A stretch of 64,000 nt of DNA from Lactifluus volemus (taxonomy: Eukaryota; Basidiomycota; Agaricomycetes; Russulales; Russulaceae): the NCBI GenBank assembly GCA_022376515.1, contig WTXI01000001.1, forward strand, positions 310,001-374,000, in the 5' to 3' direction. The position numbers and the translations under genes are program-made. This document shows, piece by piece, positions 11,202-24,700 of this stretch. The notes under the pieces are model-generated. The model made no database searches. It saw only the letters and a program-made list of their open reading frames with translations, and had not been told where the DNA came from. How positions within the stretch are numbered: the stretch's first letter is position 1; every line of letters begins with the position of its first letter.

Positions 11202-12710
11202 TCAGAAGAGATTGTAATTTTTTCTATCATAAGCCATGGTGTCCCACCCGTTCTTGAGTTGCTTTGGGAAAGGAAGAGTGAGCGCCGTCATTTTACGGAG
11301 GTCAGAAGGACATACTTCGAAGAACACAAAGAGAAGGACAGTATTGGGTCCTAGCCGAACAAATGCAGGTGTCCAACCCCTGAATAAAAATCTAGGTCCT
11401 TCATCACGCATCGAGCGCTTTAGAATCGTCATGAGACCTGCATTTCCGCTCTGGTGGTAGGGTCGGACCAAATCTACGATTAGATGGAAACAGACCCTCA
11501 CCTGTGCCATGAGACGCGATCTCAGTACGTCTGCAGGCGCGCAGACGGCTAGGTCAATCAGTCAGGGCCTAAGGCTGGGAGGTGAGGCTTTGAGGCTCAC
11601 TGGTGGCAACAAGTCCCGCCAAACAGCTAGCTACAGAGTGCAGGAGTATGTTATCTTTAAATTTGATGTTGAGAAAGGGTATGACACGATGCATGAGTTT
11701 GGATTTGAAAAAGTCATAGCTAGTTCGCCAGGTTCAGAACATTATGCAAGAGTTGGGTGAATGTACGTACGAGCCCACTTGGGATCCCTAAGACGTAGAC
11801 TTAGTATCAGAGGAATTATTAGTCCAGGCAAAACTGACGCACGTTCATCAACACAGCCCTTAGCTAGATAATTGTCAGAGAAAGACAACCGTCACCCATA
11901 GTGATCGACATACTGTATTAGTCCCAATGCCTCTCATCAAGCCCGTCGTGCCCTCCGACCTAATCAAGCTGACCAAACCGGTGAGAGCATTCGAGTAATT
12001 GTATCGTTTCTCTGGCGGCCGTATGATATCACTAGTCATACGAACTAGTAGGACATCTAGGGCAAGGATGCTTTTCAAACCCTTCATTGGCCTCTAACAG
12101 CAGACAGCTTACCTGCGGGATTGCCAGCCACGCCCCCCAATCCACCAGCAATCATGGCCGCCACCAATAACCGCCAAGAAGAGGCGTGTCCATCTTTTGA
12201 CAAGGATAACTTCATCTTTTCGTAGCTTCCCAGCCGCACGAGAGAATATGTCATATGCCGCAGGATTGAAGCTGATACACCAGTGTATAGGCTGCGGACC
12301 CCGGACGTCGCTATAGATGTACGTAGAACCGCAAAGGCTGACATGGATTTAGCTCCGGGGATAGGCCTGAGGGTTTGCATTTGGCTGAAGAATATTTCAG
12401 CATCGGAAAGCATCACGCAATCAGCACGACTGACACTTTGGCCAGGTCGAGTGGATGTGTACAGCACGATGCTACTAAGCAATTCGGTTTTCAGTGGAAT
12501 GAATTGCTTCAATGACGAGACTACGTACATGAAGCTGCAATTCCTGGAGGGTGGAAAAATCTGGTTAGGACATCATCCACGCGTCAGACTCAGTGTGCTG
12601 ACCTCCAAGCCTATTGAAATAGCGCACCAGTGAATGGCGTCAGCATGTACGCGACGCGTTCACATTCAAGTTACTGACCAAAATGGATACCCTCGAGACT
12701 GTTCCGCCAT
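11202..12710 (-). CDS. DIC1: Mitochondrial carrier, dicarboxylate-type (DIC1-like)
   Basis: Inner-membrane solute carrier of three repeats, likely exchanging malate/succinate for phosphate. Start 12710 gives MAEQSRGYPFWLGG after a first intron. Carrier signatures are seen: HPLDLAKV with the QMQTLR block (repeat 1), AGNPAD with VRMTSD (repeat 2), and CAPADVLRSRLM (repeat 3, replacing PxDxxK/R). SLYTGVSASILRHMTYS, RGIGTNT, AVLMN, SYDFFKSKL and FRGWTPAFVRLGPNT are typical of the DIC/oxoglutarate branch. The stop is at 11202. At least nine short introns. Two splice junctions (near 11913 and 11585) look one base short. The exon around 11715-11760 was not resolved. The substrate is inferred from family only. 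Confidence 0.75.
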
Positions 12711-13131
12711 GGTCGAGCACAAGGTTGTTTCACCCTAAGACCGTGAAGTAGACGCTTATGTGGCTCGGTAAATTTGCCGATTTATGTCGTCACGTTGACC
12801 CGGCGGTGGCCGAAGTGATGATAGCACGGAAAATTGAACGTTCAAAGAACCATTCCACTTACATTGTATTGAATATTGTGGGATGCCAAAGCGGCCTAGT
12901 GACGTTGGAGTTCCTCAGACTCAGGGTTATGCGCAGTTCATGGCCCTTATTTGTGGGCAGCCCGGCCGGTCTAAGGCCGGGCCCGAACCGGCACATGCCT
13001 GATTGTGGTTAGTTGTGTGGCTTTGTTTTTCAAGACGCGACTCACTTTGCGGTTGACTCCCACCTCCCACTTTGACACTCTTCTCTTTGCTTTTCCTTGT
13101 CCCCCACATCTTTCTAGCGTGAATTAAAAAA
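12711..13131. promoter_or_regulatory. Intergenic region between divergent DIC1 and SUB2
   Basis: 421 bases between opposite start codons. A pyrimidine-rich tract (about 13060-13115) precedes the SUB2 ATG, a common fungal core-promoter feature. A small perfect GC-rich inverted repeat, GCCCGGCC..GGCCGGGC, lies near 12961-12982. No ORF of note. Confidence 0.4.
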
Positions 13132-15171
13132 ATGAGTTCACACGACAATGACGAGCTCATCGACTATGAAGACGAGAATGACATTGTCCCGAACGGTGGT
13201 ACTTTGGCTGCAAGCGGCGGCGCGGTAGGAGACGACGACAAAGATAAGAAGAATTTCTCTGGTATCCATTCGACTGGGTTCCGGTCAGTTCCTCCCACTC
13301 TAACATATCACTCGCGCTCACAACCGTAAAGTGATTTTTTGCTGAAGCCCGAGTTGCTTCGTGCCATCAGTGACCTTGGTTTTGAACATCCCTCAGAGGG
13401 TAGGTTTCCTTCTTTCGCGCATTTTCTTATGCTGAAGGCCTTCTTAGTCCAGCAAGAGTGCATTCCCCAGGCAGTGCTCGGGATGGACGTCCTCTGTCAG
13501 GCAAAGTCTGGTCACGGCAAGACAGCAGTCTTCGTACTGGCAACGCTTCAGCAACTGGAGCCTGTTAATGGCGAAGTCTCTGTAATCGTTCTCTGTCACA
13601 CCCGCGAACTTGCATACCAAATCAAGAACGAGTACACGCGTTTCGCAAAGTATATGCCAGACGTCCGTGTTGGAACGTTCTTTGGTGGTACCCCTGTATC
13701 CAAGGATGCAGAGTTACTCAAGGACAAGTCCAAATGCCCTCACATTGTTGTTGCAACTCCCGGTCGTCTAAACGCACTTGTTCGGGACAAAGTTTTAGAC
13801 GCAAAAAACGTGAAGCATTTCGTGTTGGACGAGTGCGACAAGATGCTCGAACAGCTCGGTTAGTCACCCAACTTCAAACTCGTACCCTCCCCCACTTTCT
13901 GTCCGTCTATTCATCGGTGGAAGGATTCTTCTCCCTTACCATGTTGTCTGCCCTGCACCTACCGTGCGTGCCCCGCTCCCAATCCCGGATCCGGTCCATA
14001 CGTCTGGACTGCTGGGCCAAGACCCAATCTAGGGTATCTGGGTGAGGGACTCCGACCGAGGCAGAAGAAGGCACTTCGAGGTCGACGTCATCACGCGTAC
14101 AAGGGACGAGATTGTATCCAGCGGCAGGCAGCGCCAACGACTCGATTGCTTTATTTTCATTTTACGCGATTTATTTGCCCTTATACCCTCTCGTTGGCCT
14201 GTTGCGTTTCGGCATTTTATCTCACCTCAACATCACCTACTAGACATGCGCCGCGACGTTCAAGAGATCTTCCGCGCGACACCCCACCATAAGCAAGTCA
14301 TGATGTTCAGTGCCACATTGGCGAAGGAGATTCGAGTAACGTGCAAAAAATTCATGGCAAATGTACGATGCTTCATGTTTGATTTAGGCTCTCTTCTGAT
14401 CGCGTTCGTAGCCCCTTGAGATTTTTGTCGATGACGAAACAAAGTTGACTCTTCACGGCCTGCAACAACATTACGTCAAATTGGAGGAAGTCAGCAAAAA
14501 CAGGAAGTTAAATGACTTGCTTGACACCCTGGAATTTAATCAGGTAGAGACATTCTTTTGTCGTCCATCATTATTCCCTCAACATGTCCCAAGGTTGTCA
14601 TCTTCGTGAAGTCGGTCGCCCGTGCTATTGAATTGGATAAACTTCTTGTATCCTGCAATTTCCCGAGCATCAGCATTCACTCGGGGTTGGCCCAAGAGGA
14701 ACGGTATGTAGCGCATGCGTGATGTGCCATATACTCGTGACATTCATCCCTGGGTTGATAGTATCAAACGTTACACCGCCTTTAAGGCGTTTGAGAAGCG
14801 TATCCTCGTTGCAACTGATATTTTCGGACGAGGTATTGACGTGGAACGTGTCAATATCGTTGTAAATTATGACTGTCCCCCCGATGCTGACAGTTATCTC
14901 CACCGTGTCGGGTACGCATTGTTATGAATCTCTGCGATCTAAACACCTAACTCCCCCGCCAGGCGTGCTGGACGTTTTGGAACCAAGGGGCTTGCGATCA
15001 CGTTTGTATCGTCCGAGGCGGACCAGCAAGTGATGGGTGCTATCCAGTCGCGATTCGAAGTTGCTGTGCCAGAACTGCCTGACCACATCGAACCTGCCAG
15101 TTACAGTAAGTCAATGCAAGTCACTCCCGAAAAAAAGTAGACTAATGCGAATGGGCGCAGTGACCTCATGA
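13132..15171 (+). CDS. SUB2: SUB2/UAP56 ATP-dependent RNA helicase (DECD box)
   Basis: Spliceosome and TREX helicase that couples splicing to mRNA export. Model: 13132-13283, 13332-13399, 13448-13858, 14244-14362, 14412-14543, 14594-14703, 14762-14911, 14963-15105, 15161-15171. All junctions are in phase and no frame break is needed. N-terminus [15 protein letters not shown], then [58 protein letters not shown] (the DECD variant that defines the family), [22 protein letters not shown] and HRVGRAGRFG. It ends with a tiny last exon coding MTS. Intron 3 is 385 bases, several times longer than the others. Very secure. Confidence 0.95.
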
Positions 15172-15720
15172 GACCGTTTATTGTCACCACTCATGGTATT
15201 GCTACTTTGTTTACCTATCTGATAAAACTGTATGATGAATACAGCCCTCTCCATGAGTGGCTTGGTCTGGTCGCGGAGAAACCGGACATTGCCGAGAAGG
15301 GTTACGCTTAGGCGCATCGATGACGTAGTTGTGATATCGTTCTTAGTTAATATATATGAGTCAGCAAGGGCTTAACGCAGATCTCGAGCATTTGATTCGA
15401 TGAGAAAAGAGCAAGCGCGATGCGTTCTGAGAAGGAGTAGACTATCGAGCGAGCGTACGATAAACACGGAGCTTTAAATTGTAGGGCCAAGTTAGGGGTT
15501 CCGGCGGGTTCTTATTCCGCCGCTCCATTCGTTATAGATCTAGAGCCTCGATATAGGGCCATACTTCGACAAGGCTCGTCGTGGTCGTGGTCCCAGCTGG
15601 GTCTCATGCCGTCGATCCGCTCCTCCATTATTTCTACTTAACTCTCTCCACCTATCCCACCAGCCTCCCAACGGCATCTCTTTTCCCCCTTTCAATCCTT
15701 CCACTTCGCCTGTCTCTCCC
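15172..15720. other. Intergenic, SUB2 3' side and hybrid-kinase promoter
   Basis: About 550 bases without a supported gene. A TATATATGAG stretch near 15350 and a CT-rich tract at 15640-15720 upstream of the kinase start are the only notable features. Confidence 0.35.
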
Positions 15721-18700
15721 ATGGAAAAAAATGGCTTAGCGGTCCCACGCGCCGACACTACTCGCCGAAAATATGTCCCCCCCACGTTCCCCACACACTA
15801 TTTCAGAGACTCTATCCTCTCTATGCCCGGTTATGTGTTTGAAAAGGTCTGTGCGTCACCTTTTTGCTTGTTCAACAACCACTCACACTCAACTAAAGGC
15901 AATACTATGGGAGGATACGGGAAGCTCGACGCAGCTGGCTGAGGGGAGCAGCTTGAAGGATGGTTCAAGTGTTATCGCCAAGATTGCTCCCGCGCATACA
16001 AACGCTTCAGTCTGTCTTCAGCGAGAGGCCCACATGTACGTCGTCGCCTTTACCACCCTATCGTTGCAGACAAACGCGCATCTAGCCTTTCTCGCATGCA
16101 GACTTCCCCTGAAGCCTTAAGCACAACACTACGACTCATTGATTTTGTCCCTCTCTCGCGCTCGAATGGAGATTGTGTAGTATTACTTCTTGTCCATCCT
16201 GGCCCAAACTTGCTTGGCCGCTACCTTCCATTGTCTCAAATCAACGCCCTGCTCCTCGCCGAGCCTCTCTCAACACGTCTTCCCACCCCCCAGGGGGATG
16301 TTTTCATGAGTGATATCGACGATGCAGGCGCTTTGAGGGACACCGAAACCACGGATACAATGGACCTTGCGACATTTATCGAGTGAGTTTCGTAGTTCCT
16401 CATTTCCTCGTTAGCTGACGACCATCAGATTTGCGATCCAAGCGACACATTGTTTGGAGAATCTGCACAGGTAAAATTCAGCACTTCGATCTTGGTCTCG
16501 TTTGTGTCCAACTGACGTAACTCTTGCTAGGTTGGGAATAGTGCATAGAGAAGGTACGTCTAGTACACTTCACATACATCTTCCCCCGACGCCTTCTCAA
16601 TATCCCCTGTTATCTCTCTGCAGTGCGCGCCAATGCGTATCATATCAACGCTCATTCTGGCGTTGTGCGTCTCGTTCACTACGGGAATCGCGCCGTCTCC
16701 TTGGAGATGTTTGGTGGTCCCTCGTCGTTGGTCATTCAGGCAGATGGCCTAGCGGAGGAGAACAAGTCGAAAGTGAAAGAGGCTCTCTGTTACCTGTCCC
16801 CCGAACAAACCGGCAGTATGGAGACGACGTCAGATGACCACCGAACAGATTTGTACTCTCTAGGGATTCTGTTCTGGACCCTACTCGTTGGGAGGGGAAT
16901 GCTGCCGTTCGAGGGTGGCCTGTTGGAGATTCTGCATTCAATCGCCCAAAAGCGACCCATGCCTGTGCACGAGGTACGGAGGGACGTTCCTCAAGTCTTG
17001 GCCCAGATCATCGAAAAGGTCTGCTATTTTGTGTTATCGCCATTGTCTGCCGTTGCTTAGAAACTACAAATCAGCTTCTCTCCAAGAACCCTGACTCGCG
17101 CTATCAAAGTGCCTACGGTCTCAAGGTGGACCTTATGGAATGCCAAAAGAGGCTTTCGATTGCCGTTGGTTCCTTGTCAGAAATGTCGTCGGAGGTAGAG
17201 TGGGAATCGCCGATTGGACGCATCATTTCCTAACCTCTTGCACCTAGCTTATACCACCGTTTGAGATCGCTAAGCAGGATCGATATGCTGTGAGGCCCAG
17301 ATTATTGCGACGGGATGTCAGTCTGACCTATCTTCTTTCGTTAGGGTTTCACAAGTCCAAATATACTTGTACGTTGTTGTTGCAGCTGTCCAGTTTGCAC
17401 TGGTTGACTATTCCATAGTTTGGGAGAGACAAGGAATTAGAGACCATTCGCAATGTCATCCGACACGCCTCCACGAGCTACTCTCGTCAAAACGTTTTGC
17501 GGGGTGCTTCGTCCACCCCAGCTGGGAGCCAACGAACCAGGAGCTCTGAACGTTCCCGGCGAAGCTTGTCTCGGTCTTCATGTAGCAGTTCCTCTGCTAG
17601 GCACGCAAATACTGGTGATGACTCGGGGCAGAAGAGGTTGGCAGAGTTTTGTTCAAATTCCGCTGCTGCGACATCTTCCGTAAACACTGTCAGTGATGGC
17701 ATTGGTAGGATCGCGTTGAGTCCACCACGCGGCCGGGGTCCCCGCGCTCATGGCGTTGTCGTGGTTGGACCAGCAGGGTAAGTACAATTACTGACGAGAA
17801 GCCGGGTGTTCAATTTGTGTTACTAGTGTCGGCAAGAGTTCATTAATCCTTGCCAACCAGGCAAAGTGGCGAGCGTACGGCCTTTGGGGGCACGCCAAGT
17901 TCCAGAGTACTGTATCCACGCCTTTCGCGGCATTGGTACGTTCGTTGCCCGATCATTTTGTGGTGTTTTGATACTATTTAGGCTAGTTATCGTGTCTCTC
18001 CTCGGTCCTTCGTCAGTTAATGGCTTTCCATACCGACCTTCATCGGTTTGTCGAGGCACTCAAAACGCAGTTGGGACCACAGCTGTGCATCATTCCCCTT
18101 CTATACGAAGGTGTTCCTGAACTGCGGGATATTTTGCAACTTTTCAACATCAGCCTCGACATCCCCCAGGAAACGCTCACGACGCGCGAGTTACGAGCTC
18201 GATTTCAGTCTCTTGTTGAACATGTATTTTCCGTCCTTGCGGAGAACCGTTTGTTTGCACTCTTTCTTGACGACCTTCATGAGGCCGATGAGTCGTACGT
18301 TGCAGCACCTCCATCATTTTCAGAGCACGCTAAGACGTAGTAGATCGCTCGATCTTGTCAACACACTTGCGAGCTCTCGGAGCCGTATCGTAAGGTCCCG
18401 TCTTTTGTCTATCCTATTCCAACTCACACCCCGATAGCTCATATTCATCACTTTGCGGGAAGATAAGCCGTGAGTGCCATTACCCATACCGTCAGGGTAC
18501 TGGTTGCTGAAATGGGCTTAGCGAGATCGTTTCACGGGTCAGATCAATGTTCTCTGGCCGGTCTAGGGTGACGTGGATTCAACTTGATCCCTTGACCTAC
18601 TCTTCCGTTGCCTCCCTGGTCTCGCGCACTCTTCGCCAAAGTAAAGACAACGTTGCGCCGCTTACTCGTCTCATTCATGGTATCTCCGCCGGAAATGCCT

Positions 18701-21700
18701 TTTCCATCCGAAATCTCCTCGCAACATTTCAGCGGCAACATCTGGTCAGTCACAAACGCTTTCGTTGGCGTCGTTGAGCTGAGACAATCCAGATAACCTT
18801 TGACTGGGATCTCAACTGTTGGCAGTCAGTTTCAATTATGTTAGCCTTTTGCTTGGGCGCTTATGCACCATCATAGATACGATCTCCCGGAAATCGAGAA
18901 AACTCTTTTATCTCAGAAACTTGTAGTGGACCCTAACGACATTTCCTATCTAATGTCTCACTTGAGGGAGCTTCCCATTGATGCTCGAAAGTACCTCGTG
19001 TGGGCATCATGCTTTGGTGCTACGTAAGCACTCTAAAAACCCTCGTCCTTCAGTTTCTTTGCTTCATTACTTCTCTTTGGTAGGTTCAAGACTACAGATG
19101 TCGCTGCAGTGATGGATCACGAAAGTCCATCAGGTAGCAGCAGCAGTGATATCGATACTGAAGATGACCGGAGCCCGGCTGGTCGTATGTCCGCTCTCAG
19201 AGACAAATCTGCAGGGGCCAGCCGTCGTTCCATGCGAGGATTGCAGATCGCTATCGCCGAAGGTTGGCTTGTGCAGCGAGCAAGGGATATGTGTAGCTTC
19301 GCGCATGATCGATATCGACAGGCTGCGGAGGCCGAGGCGTTGAGTCTCTCAGATGACCTCATAGCAAAGATGTCTTTCCGCGTACGTGTTTACTATATGC
19401 TATTGTTCACGCTGATTGCTGATTGACGTACGCCGTAGATAATCTCAATGATGCTTCTTGAACCCTCTCCAGATGTCTACCAAATTGCCGAGCGTGCGCA
19501 TCGGTATGTGATCCGCCTCTGTTTGAGTCCTATTCTTACTCGCGAAAAGGTGCCTACCACTTCTTCGTGAGCACAATAGGCGCGGGGAACTCGTGTCTCT
19601 CCTCATAGATGCAGGAGATTCTGCATGGGCGCGGGGTGCCCACGAGGTTAGATCCGGACGCATGCTCTTTTGGTTTTTCCCTCAACGCCGACGCTTTCTT
19701 TGTAGATGGCATACCAGTCTCTGGTCAATGCTCAATCTCTTCTCGAACAAGATGTCTGGACTACGAAGCCACTAGGACGTTTTCTCTTTATACCAAGTTG
19801 GCTGAGTAAGCATAATGCCCCTCACATCCGACGCTCGTTGACACGTTGATAGATTATCTACGTGGAGAGGTACTCTCGCTTTCCGTTGTGTACAGGCTAG
19901 CCGTCTGATCACGCTCAATTAGGTGACTACAGAGGGTCCGATAGATATATTGAAGCCTGCTATGAAAGAGCTGACAGTCCTGAAGAGAGGGCCTTTCTCT
20001 TACGCTTGCGGTCTCAGAATAACTGGATGCGGAGCGATTCCAATGCTGCGCTCAAGGATACGCTAATGGCTCTGCACATTCTTGGCGTTGACTTGGATCC
20101 CAGCCCAACTCTGGAAAAGGCCGATTCAATGTTCGAACAGGTCAAGAATGAGATTCTTGCCGTTGGGTTTGATGCTATCCTAGCTATTCCTCGAACATCA
20201 GAAGCGCGGACTGACCTTGCAGTGGCATTGCTTGGAGATGCCGGAACACATGCTTACTGGAGTCCGGGAGAGGGGTTCACGGATGTTATTGGTCTAACAG
20301 TGAGTCAGTTGTTCCCATCCCGTGAAGTGCTCATTTCATGTGTCATGGCCAGACGGTTCAACTTGCATTGCGGTACGCCAATGTTTGTAAACGAGCTCCT
20401 TTGGCTCATGTCCTGTGATCCAGCTCCGGAATGTCCCCTGGCACGGCGCTGGGATTCTTCTGGGCTTTAGGAGGTGTGTGTTGCCATTTTATTGCCATTT
20501 TATATTTGCAAATCATTTCTAATTTGTGCAGCCTCTGCCGAACGAAAGGGGCTGTATCGGTTTTCTGTAGATCTGGGGAAGCTTGCATTACGCATTGTTG
20601 AACGGCACGGAACGAATGCCGATAGATGGTATACTTCCTGCTGCTCTATTACCGTACATACTGAACGCTGTTCAGTCGCTCCTTGGTCATGTATTGCTCC
20701 ATGGTGTCTGCTTATGATAACGTTCATATCCGGTCGAACCTTCCCCGCCTGGAGGAAGCAATTAAGTATGCCAATAGCGCTGGGGACCGGTGCGTGGTCC
20801 GCTATCCAACGCTTTTACATACTAGACAACTCATCTCTAGAGTGTTCGCAAACCTCGCAAACTTTTATTCCGTCGAGACAAAGCTGTTCATAGGCCAGCC
20901 ATGTAAGTCGTGTTCACTGGTTACGGGCTCAAATTGATGATAACCTAGTGGATGAGCTTGTTGTCGCGGCGGAAGAGGTATGATATTTCCACGTCAATCT
21001 TCCTATAGATGTTAATGGCCTCTTTCATCCAAGGCGTGCAATGAGATGCAACAGTGGTCCCAAGGAGAGTTGGCCATCTGTGCTCAAGGTCTGAGTCCGA
21101 CCAATATATATAGGCATACTAATCATGATGAAACAAGGTTTATTGAATTGCATTCGTGCATTGGGCGGATACACGGTCAACACTTCAGCGAAGACCGTTT
21201 ACGCAACGGTCACGTTCGACGAGGACAAATACCTGGAGGCTATTCCTGACAGCGAAGGAAGTACGCTGATCGGACTGACCTCGTATGCCTACGTTCTTCC
21301 GTTCAGTTTTCAACTTCCTCACTCCATGCGCTCCAGTTACAACGCATACAAGGCAAGCGGTTCCAAAACGCCATTGTCATTCAGCTTATCCCATCGAAGG
21401 TCATCGCTCTGTTAATTTAGGCTATATCCAGGAGGCTGCTGAACTCGGGTTTTCCATATATGACACCCGAGACCGCCATCCAAAGTCTGTCTTGATGTCT
21501 CACTGACCCGCACAGGTTCTAATATACTCGGCGTAGCCATCGACATACACGATTTGCGCTCTTTTTCCACAACTTGGCTATGATTGCCTGTATCCGGGAA
21601 GAATATGTCACCGAAGATCAATCCAGACTATACCTTGAACAGGTCGCAGCCAATCAAACCTACATTCGCCGGTATGAAACTTCTCTACAAACCATATCAG

Positions 21701-24700
21701 TAACTTATCAACTTGCGCAGATGGCTGCCAGCTAGCCCCGTCAACACAAACACTTGGGTAGCGCTCGTCGTATGTTCGTTGCAACATCGACGACGTTGCA
21801 CACTAATATTTTGGTCAGGACGCCGAGCTGTCGTCCCTCGAAGACAGCCGAGATGCGTTCCAGCTATATGACGTTGCGGTGAGGTAAGCTCCAGTACGCG
21901 GCTGAAAAGCTGCTCGATAATCAAGTCTCCATGTAGAACGGCTACGAACCATGATTGGCCCCTGGAAGAAGGTTGGGCATTGTATCTGGTACTTCCGCAT
22001 CCTTATGAATTACACTTGGGAGAAATTATTACTAATTGTATTTATAGCAAGGTTCTCATTTCGTCCGCAGTGGCGTGCATGGCCTAGGCAACGAACTGCA
22101 GCGTCGCGGTATATCCCGTCAGCGTCAATGGGGAGCTCGAGGCATTGTGTCAGTCTATCATTTGTACGATCCTGGGGTCCTCACCAGGCATGTTAAACAG
22201 GACATCACTGTGCTCTGATCCAAGCGTTCAGCTACTAAACTTTCCCAAGAAAAATTCCATTACCATGGACGTTGGTATCCAGACGGATAGCGTCATGGTA
22301 GGTATTAATGGCCACAAGACAATGCAAGATGACGCAGGGGCCGACATCACCGAAGAGGAAGCCGTGACCAGCTTACCTGCTTCTGCCCTTGCATCTGTCT
22401 TGAAATGGAGTAAGGACATTGCCACCGACATCCACTTGTTTTCAGGTATGCGAGTGTTACGCGACATTCATCCCCGAGTTTACGAAACAAATCACTTTTT
22501 AGCTCTTCAACGCCTAACGGAAATTGCTATCGGTGAGTCCAGATTGACAAATAATACGATGCAACGGATTGACGTACATACATCAGAGACGTCTGGAGCA
22601 CAGAGTGCCTGCATAGTCATTACAGGAACAGGCGGAGAGTACAGAGTGGCCACTAGTATGATCTCACCGGGTCCCTGCACGGTTCACGAGTACGTAGCTC
22701 AAAAAACGCGGCACCTACATTCCTGAGATGTTCACAGGCATCCAATATCCGTTCGCGCTATTACAGATCCGTTACAAAGGGCTGTCATCTTGCATTGTCT
22801 GTCATTGATGTTGTCCTACGTTTCTCTGTCTGACATGTGCTTTCCCAGCGCTAAATACGAAGGAACGGGTTGTGTATGATGACGTGGCGTCCGATTCACG
22901 ATTCTCGTCTGAGGCCCGTCAAAGTCCCTTTCAATCTATAGTATGCTTGCCGATCTTTAGCAACCGAGGACAAACGTTTGGTGCCTTGTATCTGGCATCC
23001 AAATATGCCTTTTCCCAGAACACGGTTACCCTTCTCACACTCCTATGTCAACAAGCAAACATTAGTGTGGCCAACGCCCTTCTCTTTCGCTCTGTGCAAG
23101 CTGGGACGAAAGAGAATCTCAGGATGATATCTGCACAAAAGCAAGCGCTCGAGGATGCCCGTCAAAGCCGCGAAGATGCCTTAAAAGCTACCAGGGTACA
23201 TTCGTCTTTCGGAGTAATTGTACGTTGTATTTATCACGCTTCTCAGATCAAGAGCAACTTTTGGCATCGATGTCACATGAACTTCGAACACCGTTTAGGT
23301 ATGTACATCCACCAGAGCATTCTGTGATTTGATCTTATTCCTTCCCAGTTCTTTCTATGGTCTTCTTGACCTTTTAAGTGGTACGGAGTTGAATAACGGA
23401 CAACGCGAGATCGGTATGGGCCCTTAGGCTTGCACCTTACCTTCTGTTCGGAGCTAAGTACCCTACAGTGCAAACGGCGAAACATCTTGCGAACTCCTGC
23501 TTAAGGTACATTTACTTATATATACCTGACGCCACGTGTTAAATTGCGTTACACCGAAGATTATCGACTCCATCCTCGATTACAGTAAACTGGAGGCGTC
23601 TGGTATTCGCTTCTCATCACCACGCATGCTAAGACTAACATCACCATGCTAACTTAGCTCTCAAACTTGAATTCACCGGTTTCTCTGTCGAGGATATTAT
23701 AGCTGTAAGTTTCAGTCTTCACTCTTCATGGTATGTTGCAAGAGTTGTATCGTGTGACTCGATAGGACTGTATGGAACTACTGCTGCCAATGGCCGCGAA
23801 AAAGTTGGATCTCTCCTACAACATCGACCGAGATGTGCCTCCTTGTATGCATCTACCTCTTTCACTGTCAAATGATCCCTGACTTTCTAATTCAGGGGTG
23901 CAAGCGGACTATACTCGCATCCGCCAAGGTATGCTCTTAAACCGTGTCCGTCGCCGAGCCGCCGATTTTTTATTTTATTTTTGTAGTCTTGATGAATCTT
24001 ATTGGAAATGCTGTGAAGTTCACGCCCCACGGCTCGGTGAAGGTCCTCTGTTCTCTTGATAATGAGAGATCGTCTACCAAGCCAGGTGACGTGAGCCTGA
24101 AATTCGTGATTGAGTGCGTGTTTTCCGAACAAATTTAGAAACGCCCGACTGACTGTTTTTCAGAGATACAGGAATTGGCTTGTCATCTAGCGATGTTGAC
24201 CATTTATTTGTACCTTTCCAGCAAGCTGATAATTCTTCTACTCGTCGCTTCGGCGGTACTGGACTTGGTCTCTCTATTTGTCGGCAGCTAGTGAAACTCA
24301 TGGGTGGTGTCATTGGGGTCCATTCCGAGCTTGGAAAAGGTTCTGTTTTCTGGTTTATAATTCCTGTAAAGATTTTTACCTCGGACGAGTCGGAGAAGGT
24401 ATGATCAATGCTCCTAGTTTTTGCCCAATGCTGAACTTTCCTAGTCAATGCAGACTATTCAACAGGTGCGGGCTCGTTTAATGGAATCTGGACCACCACG
24501 AGTTTTGATCAGCTCCCCGTCTGATGCCGCGACGTCCTTGCTCTGCTCTATGCTGGATGGTTTTGATGTTTCTGCTGTGCCAACCGTGGAAAGGCTTGAA
24601 GAATCTATTCGCACCACGCAGCCGTCTGATACTCCTCTGGATTGCATCATCCTGGACCACCAGGCGGAGGCAACTGCTGACGGTATCATTCGACTACTGG

